NCBI RefSeq assembly: GCF_000518885.1
Contig: NZ_JAEL01000058.1
Coordinates: 1-34,874, forward strand
DNA: 34,874 nt
Direction of reading: 5' to 3'
Source: Bacillus sp. J33
Lineage (GTDB): Bacteria; Bacillota; Bacilli; Bacillales; Cytobacillaceae
A model generated the notes under the pieces. That model searched no databases and had not been told where the DNA came from. It saw only the letters and a program-made list of their open reading frames with translations. The translations under genes and the position numbers were made by a program. This document shows positions 1 to 12,731 of this stretch, in pieces (position 1 is the stretch's first letter; every line of letters begins with the position of its first letter).

Positions 1-236
1 TCTGCCGGAGATTCTTCCTTTGCTTCTCCCTGCTCTTTCGCTTTCTGCTTTGCTAGCGCTGCGGCCTTTGCTTTCGCTGCTGCGGCTGCTTTTTGTTTTG
101 CCAGATCCATATCTTCTGCTGGAGGCTCTTCTTTTGCTTCTCCCTGCTGTTTTGCTTTCATTTTGGCAAGCGCTGCAGCCTTTGCTTTTGCCGCCGCCTC
201 TTTTTTCAGCTGTTCAAGATCCTTTTCTCCGCTCAT
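1..236 (-). CDS. nuoC: NADH-quinone oxidoreductase subunit C, N-terminal part (cut by window edge)
   Basis: Only the first 78 codons are in the window; the rest lies to the left. The start ATG at 234-236 follows an AAGGTGA ribosome site at the end of nuoB and begins 3 bases after the nuoB stop, so it is the third gene of the nuo operon. The visible part is a low-complexity extension rich in Ala, Lys, Glu and Gln. It contains two copies of a 38-residue unit (114 bases; for example positions 1-40 match 115-154), each ending in a GEAKEE-type stretch. Such Ala/Lys-rich tails precede the catalytic-arm NuoC domain in several Bacillaceae; that domain itself is not visible. Assignment therefore rests on operon position and the tail type. 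NuoC normally sits in the peripheral arm of complex I, next to NuoB and NuoD. The tail is probably helical or disordered. Confidence 0.75.
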   Translation of the reverse strand, partial: MSGEKDLEQLKKEAAAKAKAAALAKMKAKQQGEAKEEPPAEDMDLAKQKAAAAAKAKAAALAKQKAKEQGEAKEESPA

Positions 237-239
237 AGG

Positions 240-752
240 TTAGATCACCTTCTTCCCAGTCTTAGCCTCATAACGGATTTTTTCTTTCAGTTTATTAATT
301 CCATAAATCAACGCTGCCGGATTCGGCGGACATCCAGGTATGTATACATCTACAGGGACGATCTGGTCGACCCCTTTGACAACTGCATAGGACTTCACAT
401 ATGGCCCGCCTGCAGTTGCACATGAACCCATCGCAATGACCCATTTCGGTTCAGGCATCTGATCATATAGGCGCCTAACAATCGGAGCCATTTTTTTCGT
501 TACGGTTCCGGAAACAATCATGACATCGGATTGACGAGGTGAAGTACGGAAGAATGACCCAAACCGGTCCAAATCATAATGCGAAGATCCGACACCCATC
601 ATTTCGATGGCACAGCAAGCAAGCCCGAAGGTCATTGGCCACAATGAATTGCTCCGCGCCCACGCTTTAATCTGTTCCAAAGTTGCCATAAACACATTCC
701 GCTGTAATTCTTCCATTTCTTCTGGAGTAATATTATCCAACTTTAAATCCAT
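240..752 (-). CDS. nuoB: NADH-quinone oxidoreductase subunit B
   Basis: 170-residue subunit of NDH-1 (complex I) that carries the terminal iron-sulphur cluster N2, which passes electrons to quinone. The expected ligands are present: tandem Cys46-Cys47 in the CCAIE motif, Cys111 in GSCAT and Cys141 in GCPPNP. The start is taken at ATG 750-752 because AAGGTG lies 5 bases upstream of it. An upstream in-frame ATG (771-773) has no ribosome site and would reach further into nuoA. The gene overlaps the end of nuoA by 10 bases and is followed after 3 bases by nuoC, which indicates translational coupling. Length is usual for Firmicute NuoB. Confidence 0.96.
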   Translation of the reverse strand: MDLKLDNITPEEMEELQRNVFMATLEQIKAWARSNSLWPMTFGLACCAIEMMGVGSSHYDLDRFGSFFRTSPRQSDVMIVSGTVTKKMAPIVRRLYDQMPEPKWVIAMGSCATAGGPYVKSYAVVKGVDQIVPVDVYIPGCPPNPAALIYGINKLKEKIRYEAKTGKKVI

Positions 753-1117
753 TTCAGCACCTTCTTTTTCCATGCATAAACAAGTCCAATAACAAGCATA
801 AACACAAATATCAGCATCTCAATCAAAGCAAAAATGCCAAGCTTCTCGTACGCCACTGCCCACGGATATAAGAACACTGTCTCTACATCGAAAATGACAA
901 ACATAAGGGCAAAAATATAATAGCGGACATTGAACTGCACCCTAGAATCATGGAATGGCTCAATCCCGCTCTCATATGTGGTATACTTCGTATCATGTGG
1001 CTTAAAGGGACGCAAAAGCTTCCCCAAAAACAGAGCCACCACGGGCAATAAAACTCCCAGGCACAAAAACACAAATACGATCAAATAGTTATTTTGATAT
1101 AAATTCCAAAGCTCCAT
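743..1117 (-). CDS. nuoA: NADH-quinone oxidoreductase subunit A
   Basis: 124-residue membrane subunit of complex I and first gene of the nuo operon. Three hydrophobic segments are visible (roughly residues 10-32, 63-83 and 92-112). Between the first two lies the family loop with YESG, in the context [21 protein letters not shown] in pieces, which is typical of NuoA/ND3. The start is placed at ATG 1115-1117, preceded by GGAGGGG at good distance. A TTG at 1130-1132 would add five residues but overlaps that ribosome site. A sigma-A promoter lies at 1174-1202, leaving a leader of about 50 bases. Confidence 0.95.
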   Translation of the reverse strand: MELWNLYQNNYLIVFVFLCLGVLLPVVALFLGKLLRPFKPHDTKYTTYESGIEPFHDSRVQFNVRYYIFALMFVIFDVETVFLYPWAVAYEKLGIFALIEMLIFVFMLVIGLVYAWKKKVLKWI

Positions 1118-1173
1118 GCCCATCCCCTCCAATGCTGAAAATTTTCACAACATTTAAACATGTAACCGTAACC

Positions 1174-1202
1174 ATTATAGCACCACAACCCCCAAGTGTC
1201 GA
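1174..1202 (-). promoter_or_regulatory. Sigma-A promoter of the nuo operon
   Basis: Reading the minus strand: TCGACA (-35, 1197-1202), 17-base spacer, TATAAT (-10, 1174-1179), with an extended TG one base ahead of the -10. Only one base differs from consensus. Just downstream, at 1162-1173, the hexamer GGTTAC occurs twice in direct tandem across the expected transcription start, a possible operator. The -35 lies inside the palindrome GTGTCGACAC (1196-1205). Confidence 0.75.
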
Positions 1203-1386
1203 CACAACCTCAGACTATTATTGGAAATTCTCTCACCTGCCGAACAAAGATTTTGCAGCGTTTGAGAGCGAGCTCTCAAAAAGCGGAAAAAGCTTTGTTC
1301 GGCAGGGATTCAGCTTGCTGAATCCAGAGACGCGCCAGCGGCTCGCGGAGAGAGAATTTCCAAAGCAGGAACCTGATTGTCGACAC
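1196..1386. repeat. Folded intergenic element with nested perfect stems, flanked by TGTCGACAC
   Basis: The same 9-mer TGTCGACAC (itself nearly palindromic) stands at 1197-1205 and 1378-1386. Between the copies the DNA folds into a multi-branched structure. A closing 14-bp perfect stem pairs 1221-1234 with 1350-1363. A second perfect 14-bp stem pairs 1236-1249 with 1293-1306 and contains an 8-bp hairpin (1261-1268/1273-1280). A further 9-bp inverted repeat is 1306-1314/1317-1325, and a GC-rich arm with CGCG ends lies at 1331-1347. An open frame of 157 codons crosses the region on the plus strand but has no ribosome site and unlikely composition, so I do not call it. It may be a small mobile palindromic element or a structured RNA; I do not recognise the family. 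Confidence 0.6.
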
Positions 1387-1401
1387 GCGCCCCCTCCCCT
1401 G

Positions 1402-1537
1402 AGCGTTTGCGTGATCTCCCTGAAAAAACACCCTCGAAACACATCAGGAGATGACGCAAAAGCGAACCCTCCCCATTCGGGGAAACAAAAACCTACCAAG
1501 TTGCACGTGATCTGGAGCGAAGCGGAAGATGACGTGC
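1402..1537. other. Pair of related imperfect hairpins of unknown role
   Basis: Continues the folded region. Arms 1402-1422 and 1444-1464 pair imperfectly, CCCC/GGGG at 1471-1482 forms a small hairpin, and 1503-1513 pairs with 1527-1537. The first and last hairpins both contain CGTGATCT on one arm and AGATGACG on the other, so they share the same single G-G mismatch. From about 1540 to 1700 I see nothing further. Confidence 0.45.
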
Positions 1538-1703
1538 CTAACCCATACAGCTTGCCAGCATCCATCAATACAATATATGAGCTTGCACTACCACAATATC
1601 CATGAAATCTTCACAAAGAGCCTTTCCACCTACCATTTAAAAACAAAAAATACCCTCTGTCAGTGAGAAATGTAACACCTCCCCCTACTTTTTAAACTCT
1701 TCA

Positions 1704-1725
1704 TAAAAAAAGACCGAAGGTCTCA
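1704..1725 (-). terminator. Possible terminator downstream of the 73-aa gene
   Basis: On the minus strand a 5-bp stem AGACC/GGTCT with loop TTC is followed by seven T. A look-alike hairpin ACACC-TTC-GGTGT lies at 1867-1879, just after the stop of the gene ending at 1907. Both stems are short. Nothing else is seen between 1726 and 1866. Confidence 0.4.
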
Positions 1726-1906
1726 AAGAGTAGATACATAAAAAAAGCCCTTAAGCCAAAATATCCCATAAAACTATCAGGGTCATATTATAGTAGAAAT
1801 AATCCAGCCCATTTCAGACATACAAAAAGGAAAGCAGCTTTCTTGCCGCTCTCCCTCTTTGCTTTAAACACCGAAGGTGTCATCCTAATTCCTAAACTAA
1901 AACTCC

Positions 1907-2128
1907 CTACTCTAAAACCTCCCCATCCTGATAATTCCGCATAAAACTCTCCACCGCTTCTTCCAGCTGTCCATTCGCATCAGGCACCTGTACAAGAACT
2001 TCATTTCTCTGTTCGACTGCTTCGACCTTCACATGATTAAAACGGTTAACCTCCAGCTGTACCTGCAAGTCCTCCGCTATTTCATTAGCCTTGAACTGGT
2101 CATTCAATAAAAACCGAAAATTCTTCAC
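1907..2128 (-). CDS. Small conserved-looking hypothetical protein (73 aa)
   Basis: Soluble, acidic protein of 73 residues with mixed alpha/beta pattern and no membrane segment, signal or Cys. I do not recognise it. The N-terminal half reads like an amphipathic helix followed by a beta strand (VQLEVNRFNHVKVEAVEQRN), and the end is acidic. The start is GTG at 2126-2128 because an in-frame stop lies directly before it; AAGGG occurs about 10 bases upstream. Codon use and the absence of low complexity favour a real gene. It is monocistronic, with a gene-free stretch on either side. Confidence 0.6.
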   Translation of the reverse strand: MKNFRFLLNDQFKANEIAEDLQVQLEVNRFNHVKVEAVEQRNEVLVQVPDANGQLEEAVESFMRNYQDGEVLE

Positions 2129-2345
2129 TCATTTTCATCCCTTCATAACCTTTAATATTGCTGCTAACCTCTTTATATTTCCTCAATTCTTCAATAAATA
2201 TAAATCTCAATCCCGAAGGGATGTCTAGTTTGCATGTACTTCGTTTTATGTTACACATTCAGGGGTATTTCTAGTACATGACGGAATTTAGCTAACGTTT
2301 TTTAATCGAAAACATATCAATCATTTCTCCATTCGAGCCGTTTAT
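2129..2345. other. Gene-free stretch ahead of the short repeat array
   Basis: AT-rich DNA with no open frame carrying a ribosome site on either strand. It should hold the promoter of the 73-aa gene, but I could not identify a convincing -35/-10 pair. Confidence 0.4.
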
Positions 2346-2480
2346 GTTCACTTTTAAAATATATGAATAACTTTACCGATTTTTCGCCTCACTTTTGACT
2401 TTTATGACACAACTTCCAAAATATATGCATCACTTTTTAACTTATATGCATCACTTTTTATCATATATGCGTAACTTCCC
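2346..2480. repeat. Array of degenerate 20-23 bp units, consensus TTTATGCRYMACTTTT
   Basis: About seven imperfect units follow one another, each starting with TTTATG or TATATG and continuing as a CA/TAACTT block, for example TATATGCATCACTTTTTA twice in a row at 2421-2465. The last unit ends in AACTTCCCG. A second array with the same consensus and the same final AACTTCCCG lies at 26550-26682. No gene overlaps it. Confidence 0.6.
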
Positions 2481-2785
2481 GTCCTGACAAGGTTTTAAGA
2501 ACCGCCATTAAAATCCTCTTTAACCCAAACATTCTAATAATTTCCTGTTAACGATTATTCAATAAAATATTATCCAACTAAACCATTAAATGGTTGTAAT
2601 CTGGATATACATGTAAATACCCTAATCTTATCTGACTAACTTATCTGAATTTTCAATTAAATAGACATTTTCTCGTTATCTTCTTGAAATATGCGTAATT
2701 TAATTATAACCTCCCTGTTCTTTTCCTCAGAATCTTCTATGTTAGCATAGAAAACAATAAAACAAGCTATTAGGAGGTTATTCGA
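2481..2785. promoter_or_regulatory. Leader and upstream region of the LysM-3D gene
   Basis: AT-rich stretch without genes. Candidate -35 TTGAAA (2684-2689) and -10 TATAAC (2705-2710) are only 15 bases apart, which is weak. A 7-bp hairpin TTCTATG/CATAGAA sits at 2735-2752 in the presumed leader. Two TGTAAW hexamers (2595-2600 and 2612-2617) recall WalR half-sites, but the gap between them is 11 rather than the canonical 5 bases. Confidence 0.35.
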
Positions 2786-3511
2786 TTGAAAAAGTACTTG
2801 TATTACTTGCTTGCGGCAATAACCATCTGGAGTGCTGCAGGTGCAAGCGCTCACGCAGAAGAAGTAGTTGTTAAAAAGGGAGATACTCTTTGGTCACTAG
2901 CACAAAAACATGAGGTAGCAGTTGAAGATATAAAAACCTGGAACGGCTTATCATCAAACCTAATCAAACCAAATGATAAACTTGAAGTTTCACCCGAAAC
3001 ATTTTACATAGTAGAATCTGGTGATACTCTCTGGAATATCGCCCAAACAAATGGTGTGACTGTTCATAATCTTAAAGAATGGAACAACCTGAAATCAGAT
3101 CTAATTAAACCAGGCTTAGAGCTTATTATTTATAGAAATGGAGCTGGGCAGGCAAAAGCAGCAGCATCTTCAAAAACAGTAGTAAAAGCCGCCAGCACGA
3201 AAGAACCAGCCCAAACAAAAGCCAAAACCCTAACTGTCACAGCAACAGCTTATACGGCCAGCTGCGAAGGATGTATCGGCATCACAAAAACAGGTGTTAA
3301 TCTAAAAGATAATTCTGACGCGAAAGTCATTGCGGTTGATCCAGATGTAATTCCTCTTGGGTCAAAAGTACATGTGGAAGGCTATGGTTATGCAACTGCC
3401 GAAGACATTGGCGGAGGAATTAAAGGCAATGAAATCGATGTGTTTATTCCAACAGAGGAAGCAGCTATGCAATGGGGCAGAAAAGATGTTAAGGTTACTA
3501 TTCTAAACTAA
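2786..3511 (+). CDS. Secreted cell-wall protein with two LysM domains and a 3D domain (YocH-like)
   Basis: 241 residues. A signal peptide ends near residue 24 (AHA). Two LysM peptidoglycan-binding domains follow at about 27-69 and 73-115, each with the GDTLW core. An Ala/Lys/Thr linker then leads to a C-terminal 3D domain (about 148-240) with the conserved Asp-containing blocks AVDPDVIPLG and EDIGGGIKGNEIDVF. The 3D fold resembles lytic transglycosylase MltA, so a role in wall turnover outside the membrane is likely, as for B. subtilis YocH. Start TTG at 2786-2788 is well placed behind AGGAGGT. It is monocistronic, closed by a strong terminator. Confidence 0.88.
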   Translation: MKKYLYYLLAAITIWSAAGASAHAEEVVVKKGDTLWSLAQKHEVAVEDIKTWNGLSSNLIKPNDKLEVSPETFYIVESGDTLWNIAQTNGVTVHNLKEWNNLKSDLIKPGLELIIYRNGAGQAKAAASSKTVVKAASTKEPAQTKAKTLTVTATAYTASCEGCIGITKTGVNLKDNSDAKVIAVDPDVIPLGSKVHVEGYGYATAEDIGGGIKGNEIDVFIPTEEAAMQWGRKDVKVTILN

Positions 3512-3521
3512 ATGGTATATA

Positions 3522-3570
3522 AACAAAGAGGCCTACATCAGTAAGGGCCTCTTTGTTGTTCTATTATTTT
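3522..3570 (+). terminator. Rho-independent terminator of the LysM-3D gene
   Basis: A perfect 12-bp stem pairs 3522-3533 with 3546-3557, followed by a T-rich run. It may also stop the convergent minus-strand gene. Confidence 0.85.
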
Positions 3571-3577
3571 TTTAAGA

Positions 3578-3823
3578 TTACCGCGCAGATGCTGCCAAGG
3601 CCTTATCTGAGACTGTCCCAAATGCTTTTAAAAGATTATGCATGCATTGTATCCTGACACTTTCATCAGTACATAAAAGTACATTAAATAATTCAGCTTC
3701 AAGCATTTTGAACACCTTCTTAGCTGCATCTCCCCTCGTTGAATTGTTCATAGCAGCATCAGTAAGATAATAAATTAATTCTCTTTCATAGTATTCCACA
3801 GTACCAAACAAAACAGTTGACAA
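3578..3823 (-). CDS. Hypothetical protein (81 aa)
   Basis: Small, predominantly helical soluble protein without signal or membrane segment. It contains two Cys, in LLCTDESVRIQCMH. I do not recognise the family. The start is placed at TTG 3821-3823 because a very strong GGAGGTGAT ribosome site lies 5-6 bases ahead of it. The frame extends ten codons further up to an ATG at 3853, but that extension contains the ribosome site and has none of its own. It faces the LysM gene convergently and the 61-aa gene divergently. Confidence 0.65.
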   Translation of the reverse strand: MSTVLFGTVEYYERELIYYLTDAAMNNSTRGDAAKKVFKMLEAELFNVLLCTDESVRIQCMHNLLKAFGTVSDKALAASAR

Positions 3824-4044
3824 GGAGATCACCTCCAGGTTTCCTTTTACCATGTCTTTTTTAGCACATGTTGATAATATATGACTCTATCCCAGTTAAT
3901 TCAACAGGATCTGACATTTTTAACAGAATAGTTAAGTTAGTTAAATAGCATGTTCGATTTTAATATAAATGAAATACGCTTGTTTCCTTTGAAATTGTTT
4001 TTCGTGATACAGTAATGACAAGAGCTAAAATTAGGAGAATACTT

Positions 4045-4230
4045 ATGACTAACAACAACTGCCCAGTTATTCAAAAATATGAAGAGCTTGTTAAGAAAAG
4101 CAATGAATTAAAGAGAGAACTTGACTCGACTCCCTTTGAAGATAAGAAGAAGTTTATGAGCCTGCTTAAAAAACTAATGACCACACATCAAAACCTCGAT
4201 CAGCTTTCTCTATATGATCACATAAAATAA
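4045..4230 (+). CDS. Small charged helical protein (61 aa), unknown function
   Basis: 61 residues, rich in Lys/Glu with heptad-like spacing of Leu (YEELVKKSNELKRELD and FMSLLKKLMTTHQNLDQL), which suggests a short helical hairpin or coiled coil. Start ATG 4045-4047 is preceded by AGGAGA at 6 bases. An in-frame ATG at 4015 lacks a site. Not recognised. A strong terminator follows within 30 bases, so it is a single-gene unit, divergent from the 81-aa gene. Confidence 0.65.
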   Translation: MTNNNCPVIQKYEELVKKSNELKRELDSTPFEDKKKFMSLLKKLMTTHQNLDQLSLYDHIK

Positions 4231-4253
4231 TTTGGTTATCACCCGCATATAAA

Positions 4254-4280
4254 GGGACAGGCGTATGCCTGTCCCTTCTC
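4254..4280 (+). terminator. Terminator after the 61-aa gene
   Basis: A perfect 9-bp stem GGGACAGGC/GCCTGTCCC with loop GTAT is followed by a short T-rich tail. Confidence 0.75.
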
Positions 4281-4340
4281 AATACCTTTAAAAACTTGAA
4301 ATTCCTGCATTTTCTCTCAAATCCCGCCCATTAACCACCC

Positions 4341-4360
4341 AACCACCAACATATCAACCA
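4341..4360. repeat. 20-base motif, exact copy of one at 18187-18206
   Basis: AACCACCAACATATCAACCA lies between the 61-aa gene and the ftsZ terminator. An identical 20-mer and degenerate copies lie upstream of the MerR-like gene about 14 kb away. Nearby CGGTTATTAACCG (4362-4374) forms a short inverted repeat. Confidence 0.6.
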
Positions 4361-4395
4361 ACGGTTATTAACCGCCCGAACAACCATCAAAACAT

Positions 4396-4434
4396 AAAGA
4401 AAGGCTGCCCTGCTCTGCTGGGCAGCCTTTCTTT
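4396..4434 (-). terminator. Terminator of ftsZ
   Basis: A perfect 15-bp stem pairs 4396-4410 with 4420-4434, with a 9-base loop. The T-rich end of the stem and following bases fit a minus-strand terminator directly after ftsZ. Confidence 0.8.
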
Positions 4435-4441
4435 TATACTA

Positions 4442-5608
4442 TTAAAAACGTTTTCTGCGGTTGCGTAAAAATGCCGGAATACCAAGGGATTCTTCCGAAA
4501 GGTCCGGCTGCTGCTGTTCATATTCCCGAGCAGGCTCCTTGCGCTCCCTTACTTGACGCTGGGGTGGTTCTTCTGAATACTGATATTGTTGGTATGTATG
4601 CACCATTTCTTTCTCCATAGGAGGCTTGGAGCTTGGTTTAGGCTGAGACTCTTCTTGACCATTAAAGCCAGTAGCTATAACCGTTACGATAATTTCTTCC
4701 TTTAAGGAATCATTTATGACAGAACCAAAAATCATGTTCACTTCTTCATCTGATGCAGATGCCACGATATCAGCGGCCTCCTGGACTTCATACAGGCTTA
4801 TATTTGCTCCCCCAGTAATATTCATGATGACACCGCGTGCGCCATTAATTGACGTCTCCAGGAGCGGGCTGGATATTGCTTTCCTGGCTGCTTCGGCAGC
4901 ACGATCTTCACCTGTAGCTATCCCAATTCCCATTAAGGCTGTTCCTTTATGGGACATCACTGTTTTAACGTCAGCAAAGTCAAGATTAATTAAACCAGGT
5001 ACGGCAATTAAATCAGAGATGCCCTGTACACCCTGCCGAAGAACATTATCCGCTTCCATGAATGCTTCTAGCATAGGTGTTTTCTTATCGATAATTTCCA
5101 GTAACCGATCATTAGGTATAATAATTAAAGTATCAACTGCTTTTTTCATCGCTTCGATACCAGCATCAGCGTTTGCAGCACGCTTGCGTCCTTCAAATTT
5201 AAAAGGCCGGGTTACAACACCAATAGTTAATGCACCAACCTCCCTGGCAATGCGTGCGATTGCTGGGGCAGCCCCAGTACCTGTGCCGCCGCCCATTCCG
5301 GCAGTCACGAACACCATGTCAGCACCCTTCAGTACTTCACGAAGCTGACTTTCGCTCTCCTCTGCTGCCTTTCTGCCCACTTCAGGATTTGCCCCTGCTC
5401 CCAGGCCCCTTGTCAAGGTTGCTCCGATTTGCATTGTTACTTCTGCCTTTGATTGATTCAGAGCTTGTCCATCTGTATTAACAGCAATAAACTCTACTCC
5501 CTCTACTCCATGTTCAATCATTCGGTTAACAGCATTGTTACCCCCGCCGCCGACTCCGATGACTTTTATCGTAGCGTATTGGTCTATATTTGTATCAAAC
5601 TCCAGCAT
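4442..5608 (-). CDS. ftsZ: Cell division GTPase FtsZ (stand-alone copy)
   Basis: 388-residue tubulin-like GTPase that polymerises into the Z-ring at midcell. Visible: the N-terminal GVGGGGNN nucleotide loop (18-25), the tubulin signature GGGTGTG (106-112), the catalytic T7 loop NLDFAD (207-212), a Gln/Pro/Glu-rich linker (about 318-372) and the C-terminal partner-binding peptide [13 protein letters not shown] near 375-387. All key residues are intact, so it should be active and able to contact FtsA, SepF or EzrA. The ribosome site AAAGGAGG fits ATG 5606-5608. It is monocistronic: a terminator follows, and two minus-strand terminators (5769-5804, 5898-5934) isolate it from atpC. In Bacillus, ftsZ is normally next to ftsA in the division cluster, so this is either a second, slightly diverged copy or a relocated one; the window cannot tell. 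Confidence 0.96.
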   Translation of the reverse strand: MLEFDTNIDQYATIKVIGVGGGGNNAVNRMIEHGVEGVEFIAVNTDGQALNQSKAEVTMQIGATLTRGLGAGANPEVGRKAAEESESQLREVLKGADMVFVTAGMGGGTGTGAAPAIARIAREVGALTIGVVTRPFKFEGRKRAANADAGIEAMKKAVDTLIIIPNDRLLEIIDKKTPMLEAFMEADNVLRQGVQGISDLIAVPGLINLDFADVKTVMSHKGTALMGIGIATGEDRAAEAARKAISSPLLETSINGARGVIMNITGGANISLYEVQEAADIVASASDEEVNMIFGSVINDSLKEEIIVTVIATGFNGQEESQPKPSSKPPMEKEMVHTYQQYQYSEEPPQRQVRERKEPAREYEQQQPDLSEESLGIPAFLRNRRKRF

Positions 5609-5669
5609 TGCGGCTCCTCCTTTTCCTGAATTAAATTACTTCAATCTTTTAGCTCTGTTACTTTTACCT

Positions 5670-5764
5670 GTTGAATTCCGCTCAGGTGCTCAACGAACCG
5701 CAGGCAATCCGGGAGCAGAAATCAACAAATTTTTAGAATCAACGATGACCTTTAACACAGCCAA
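5670..5764. repeat. Short palindromic intergenic repeat upstream of ftsZ
   Basis: Core 5670-5726 is bounded by inverted ends (GTTGAATTCCGCTC and GGGAGCAGAAATCAAC). On the minus strand it is preceded by a TTGGCTGT block (5757-5764). The same arrangement (TTGGCTGT, about 40 bases, GTTGATTTCCGCT, inverted end) occurs at 19232-19401 in a longer form. This type is widespread between genes in Bacillaceae. The ftsZ promoter must lie in or beside it. Confidence 0.55.
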
Positions 5765-5768
5765 TCTT

Positions 5769-5804
5769 TAAAAAAGAGAGTAACCTAAATAGGTCTACTC
5801 TCTT
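5769..5804 (-). terminator. Second terminator between atpC and ftsZ
   Basis: An 8-bp stem AGAGAGTA/TACTCTCT (5775-5782/5796-5803) is followed on the minus strand by a run of six T. It would block read-through from the atp operon into ftsZ. Confidence 0.65.
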
Positions 5805-5897
5805 CTATTGTAAATGCGTATATTAAAGAATTCGAATGTTTTGTCTAATTTTTGAGCAGATTTTTATAAAAAATACGGTGGTAAATTGTGCCAATCG

Positions 5898-5934
5898 CGA
5901 AAAAACACCTCCCAGCCGAAACCAGGAGGTGTTG
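5898..5934 (-). terminator. Terminator of the atp operon
   Basis: A 9-bp stem AACACCTCC/GGAGGTGTT (5904-5912/5925-5933) is followed on the minus strand by six T, directly after atpC. Confidence 0.85.
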
Positions 5935-5944
5935 ATGAAATCTT

Positions 5945-6355
<411 letters not shown>

Positions 6356-6374
6356 TTACCCTCCTGGTCCAGAA

Positions 6375-7865
<1,491 letters not shown>

Positions 7866-7908
7866 TACATACAATCATCCCTTGGCGCTTGCTGGCCTGG
7901 ACTAAATA

Positions 7909-8772
<864 letters not shown>

Positions 8773-8817
8773 TCACCACCCTTATACAAGTTTGTCAGAA
8801 CCGAACTAAGATGCCAT

Positions 8818-8838
8818 GGTGGGATTAATTATCCCACC
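8818..8838 (-). other. Intercistronic hairpin between atpA and atpG
   Basis: A perfect 8-bp stem GGTGGGAT/ATCCCACC with a 5-base loop, without T-run. Likely an RNA stability or processing element in the operon transcript. Confidence 0.5.
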
Positions 8839-8854
8839 TAAAAGGCAATCTTCA

Positions 8855-10378
<1,524 letters not shown>

Positions 10379-10387
10379 CTACGAATC

Positions 10388-11469
<1,082 letters not shown>

Positions 11470-11477
11470 TCACTATA

Positions 11478-11607
11478 AGAAAAGCGCAAGCGCCTTCGAA
11501 ACAAACAAAAACCGCTTGTTCCTGCGAAGCATGTTCAAGGAAGCTTTCCTTGATGCTCACCCCCGACAAGCACCCTCGAGGGGGTAGGCGCTGTAGCTAG
11601 ACAATTC
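11478..11607 (-). repeat. Bacillaceae intergenic repeat inserted inside the atp operon
   Basis: Minus-strand reading begins TGTCTAGCTACAGCGCCTA, continues through GCTTGTCGGGG and ends in GGCGCTTGCGCTTTTCTT. Its two ends are complementary (AGCGCC and GGCGCT). I recognise this as a common dispersed intergenic sequence of Bacillaceae. A shortened relative lies at 20806-20857. It sits between the atpE hairpin and the atpF ribosome site and carries no T-run. Confidence 0.6.
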
Positions 11608-11655
11608 TCTAATTTGAATCATTATTATAGAAATTGTTTTTATTTAACATAAAGG

Positions 11656-11689
11656 AATGGCGAAGGTTCATGGAATGATCTTCGCCATT
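11656..11689 (-). other. Hairpin directly downstream of atpE
   Basis: A perfect 10-bp stem AATGGCGAAG/CTTCGCCATT with a 14-base loop lies about 24 bases after the atpE stop. Without a T-run it is more likely a 3'-protecting or attenuating element that favours the many-copy c subunit than a full terminator. Confidence 0.6.
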
Positions 11690-11712
11690 TTGAACGATTT
11701 GTACAGTATGAA

Positions 11713-11964
<252 letters not shown>

Positions 11965-11999
11965 TTAAAAGGTTTTGTCCATAAATGAACAGGTATATA

Positions 12000-12716
<717 letters not shown>

Positions 12717-12731
12717 TCACCTCTCTTCCCG

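Noticed and set aside
1132-1605. 157-codon open frame on the plus strand
   Set aside because: No ribosome site, odd composition, and it is fully explained by the folded inverted repeats in 1196-1537.
2346-2480. CRISPR array
   Set aside because: Units are 20-23 bases, degenerate and directly adjacent, with no unique spacers; the same holds for 26550-26682 and the 52-bp repeat at the right end. No cas gene is present.
2595-2617. WalR-like pair of TGTAAW hexamers upstream of the LysM-3D gene
   Set aside because: The gap is 11 rather than 5 bases, so it does not fit the known WalR operator, though YocH-type genes are WalR targets in B. subtilis.
5535-5771. 78-codon plus-strand frame opposite the ftsZ start
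   Set aside because: Antisense to ftsZ and its upstream repeat, without a ribosome site.
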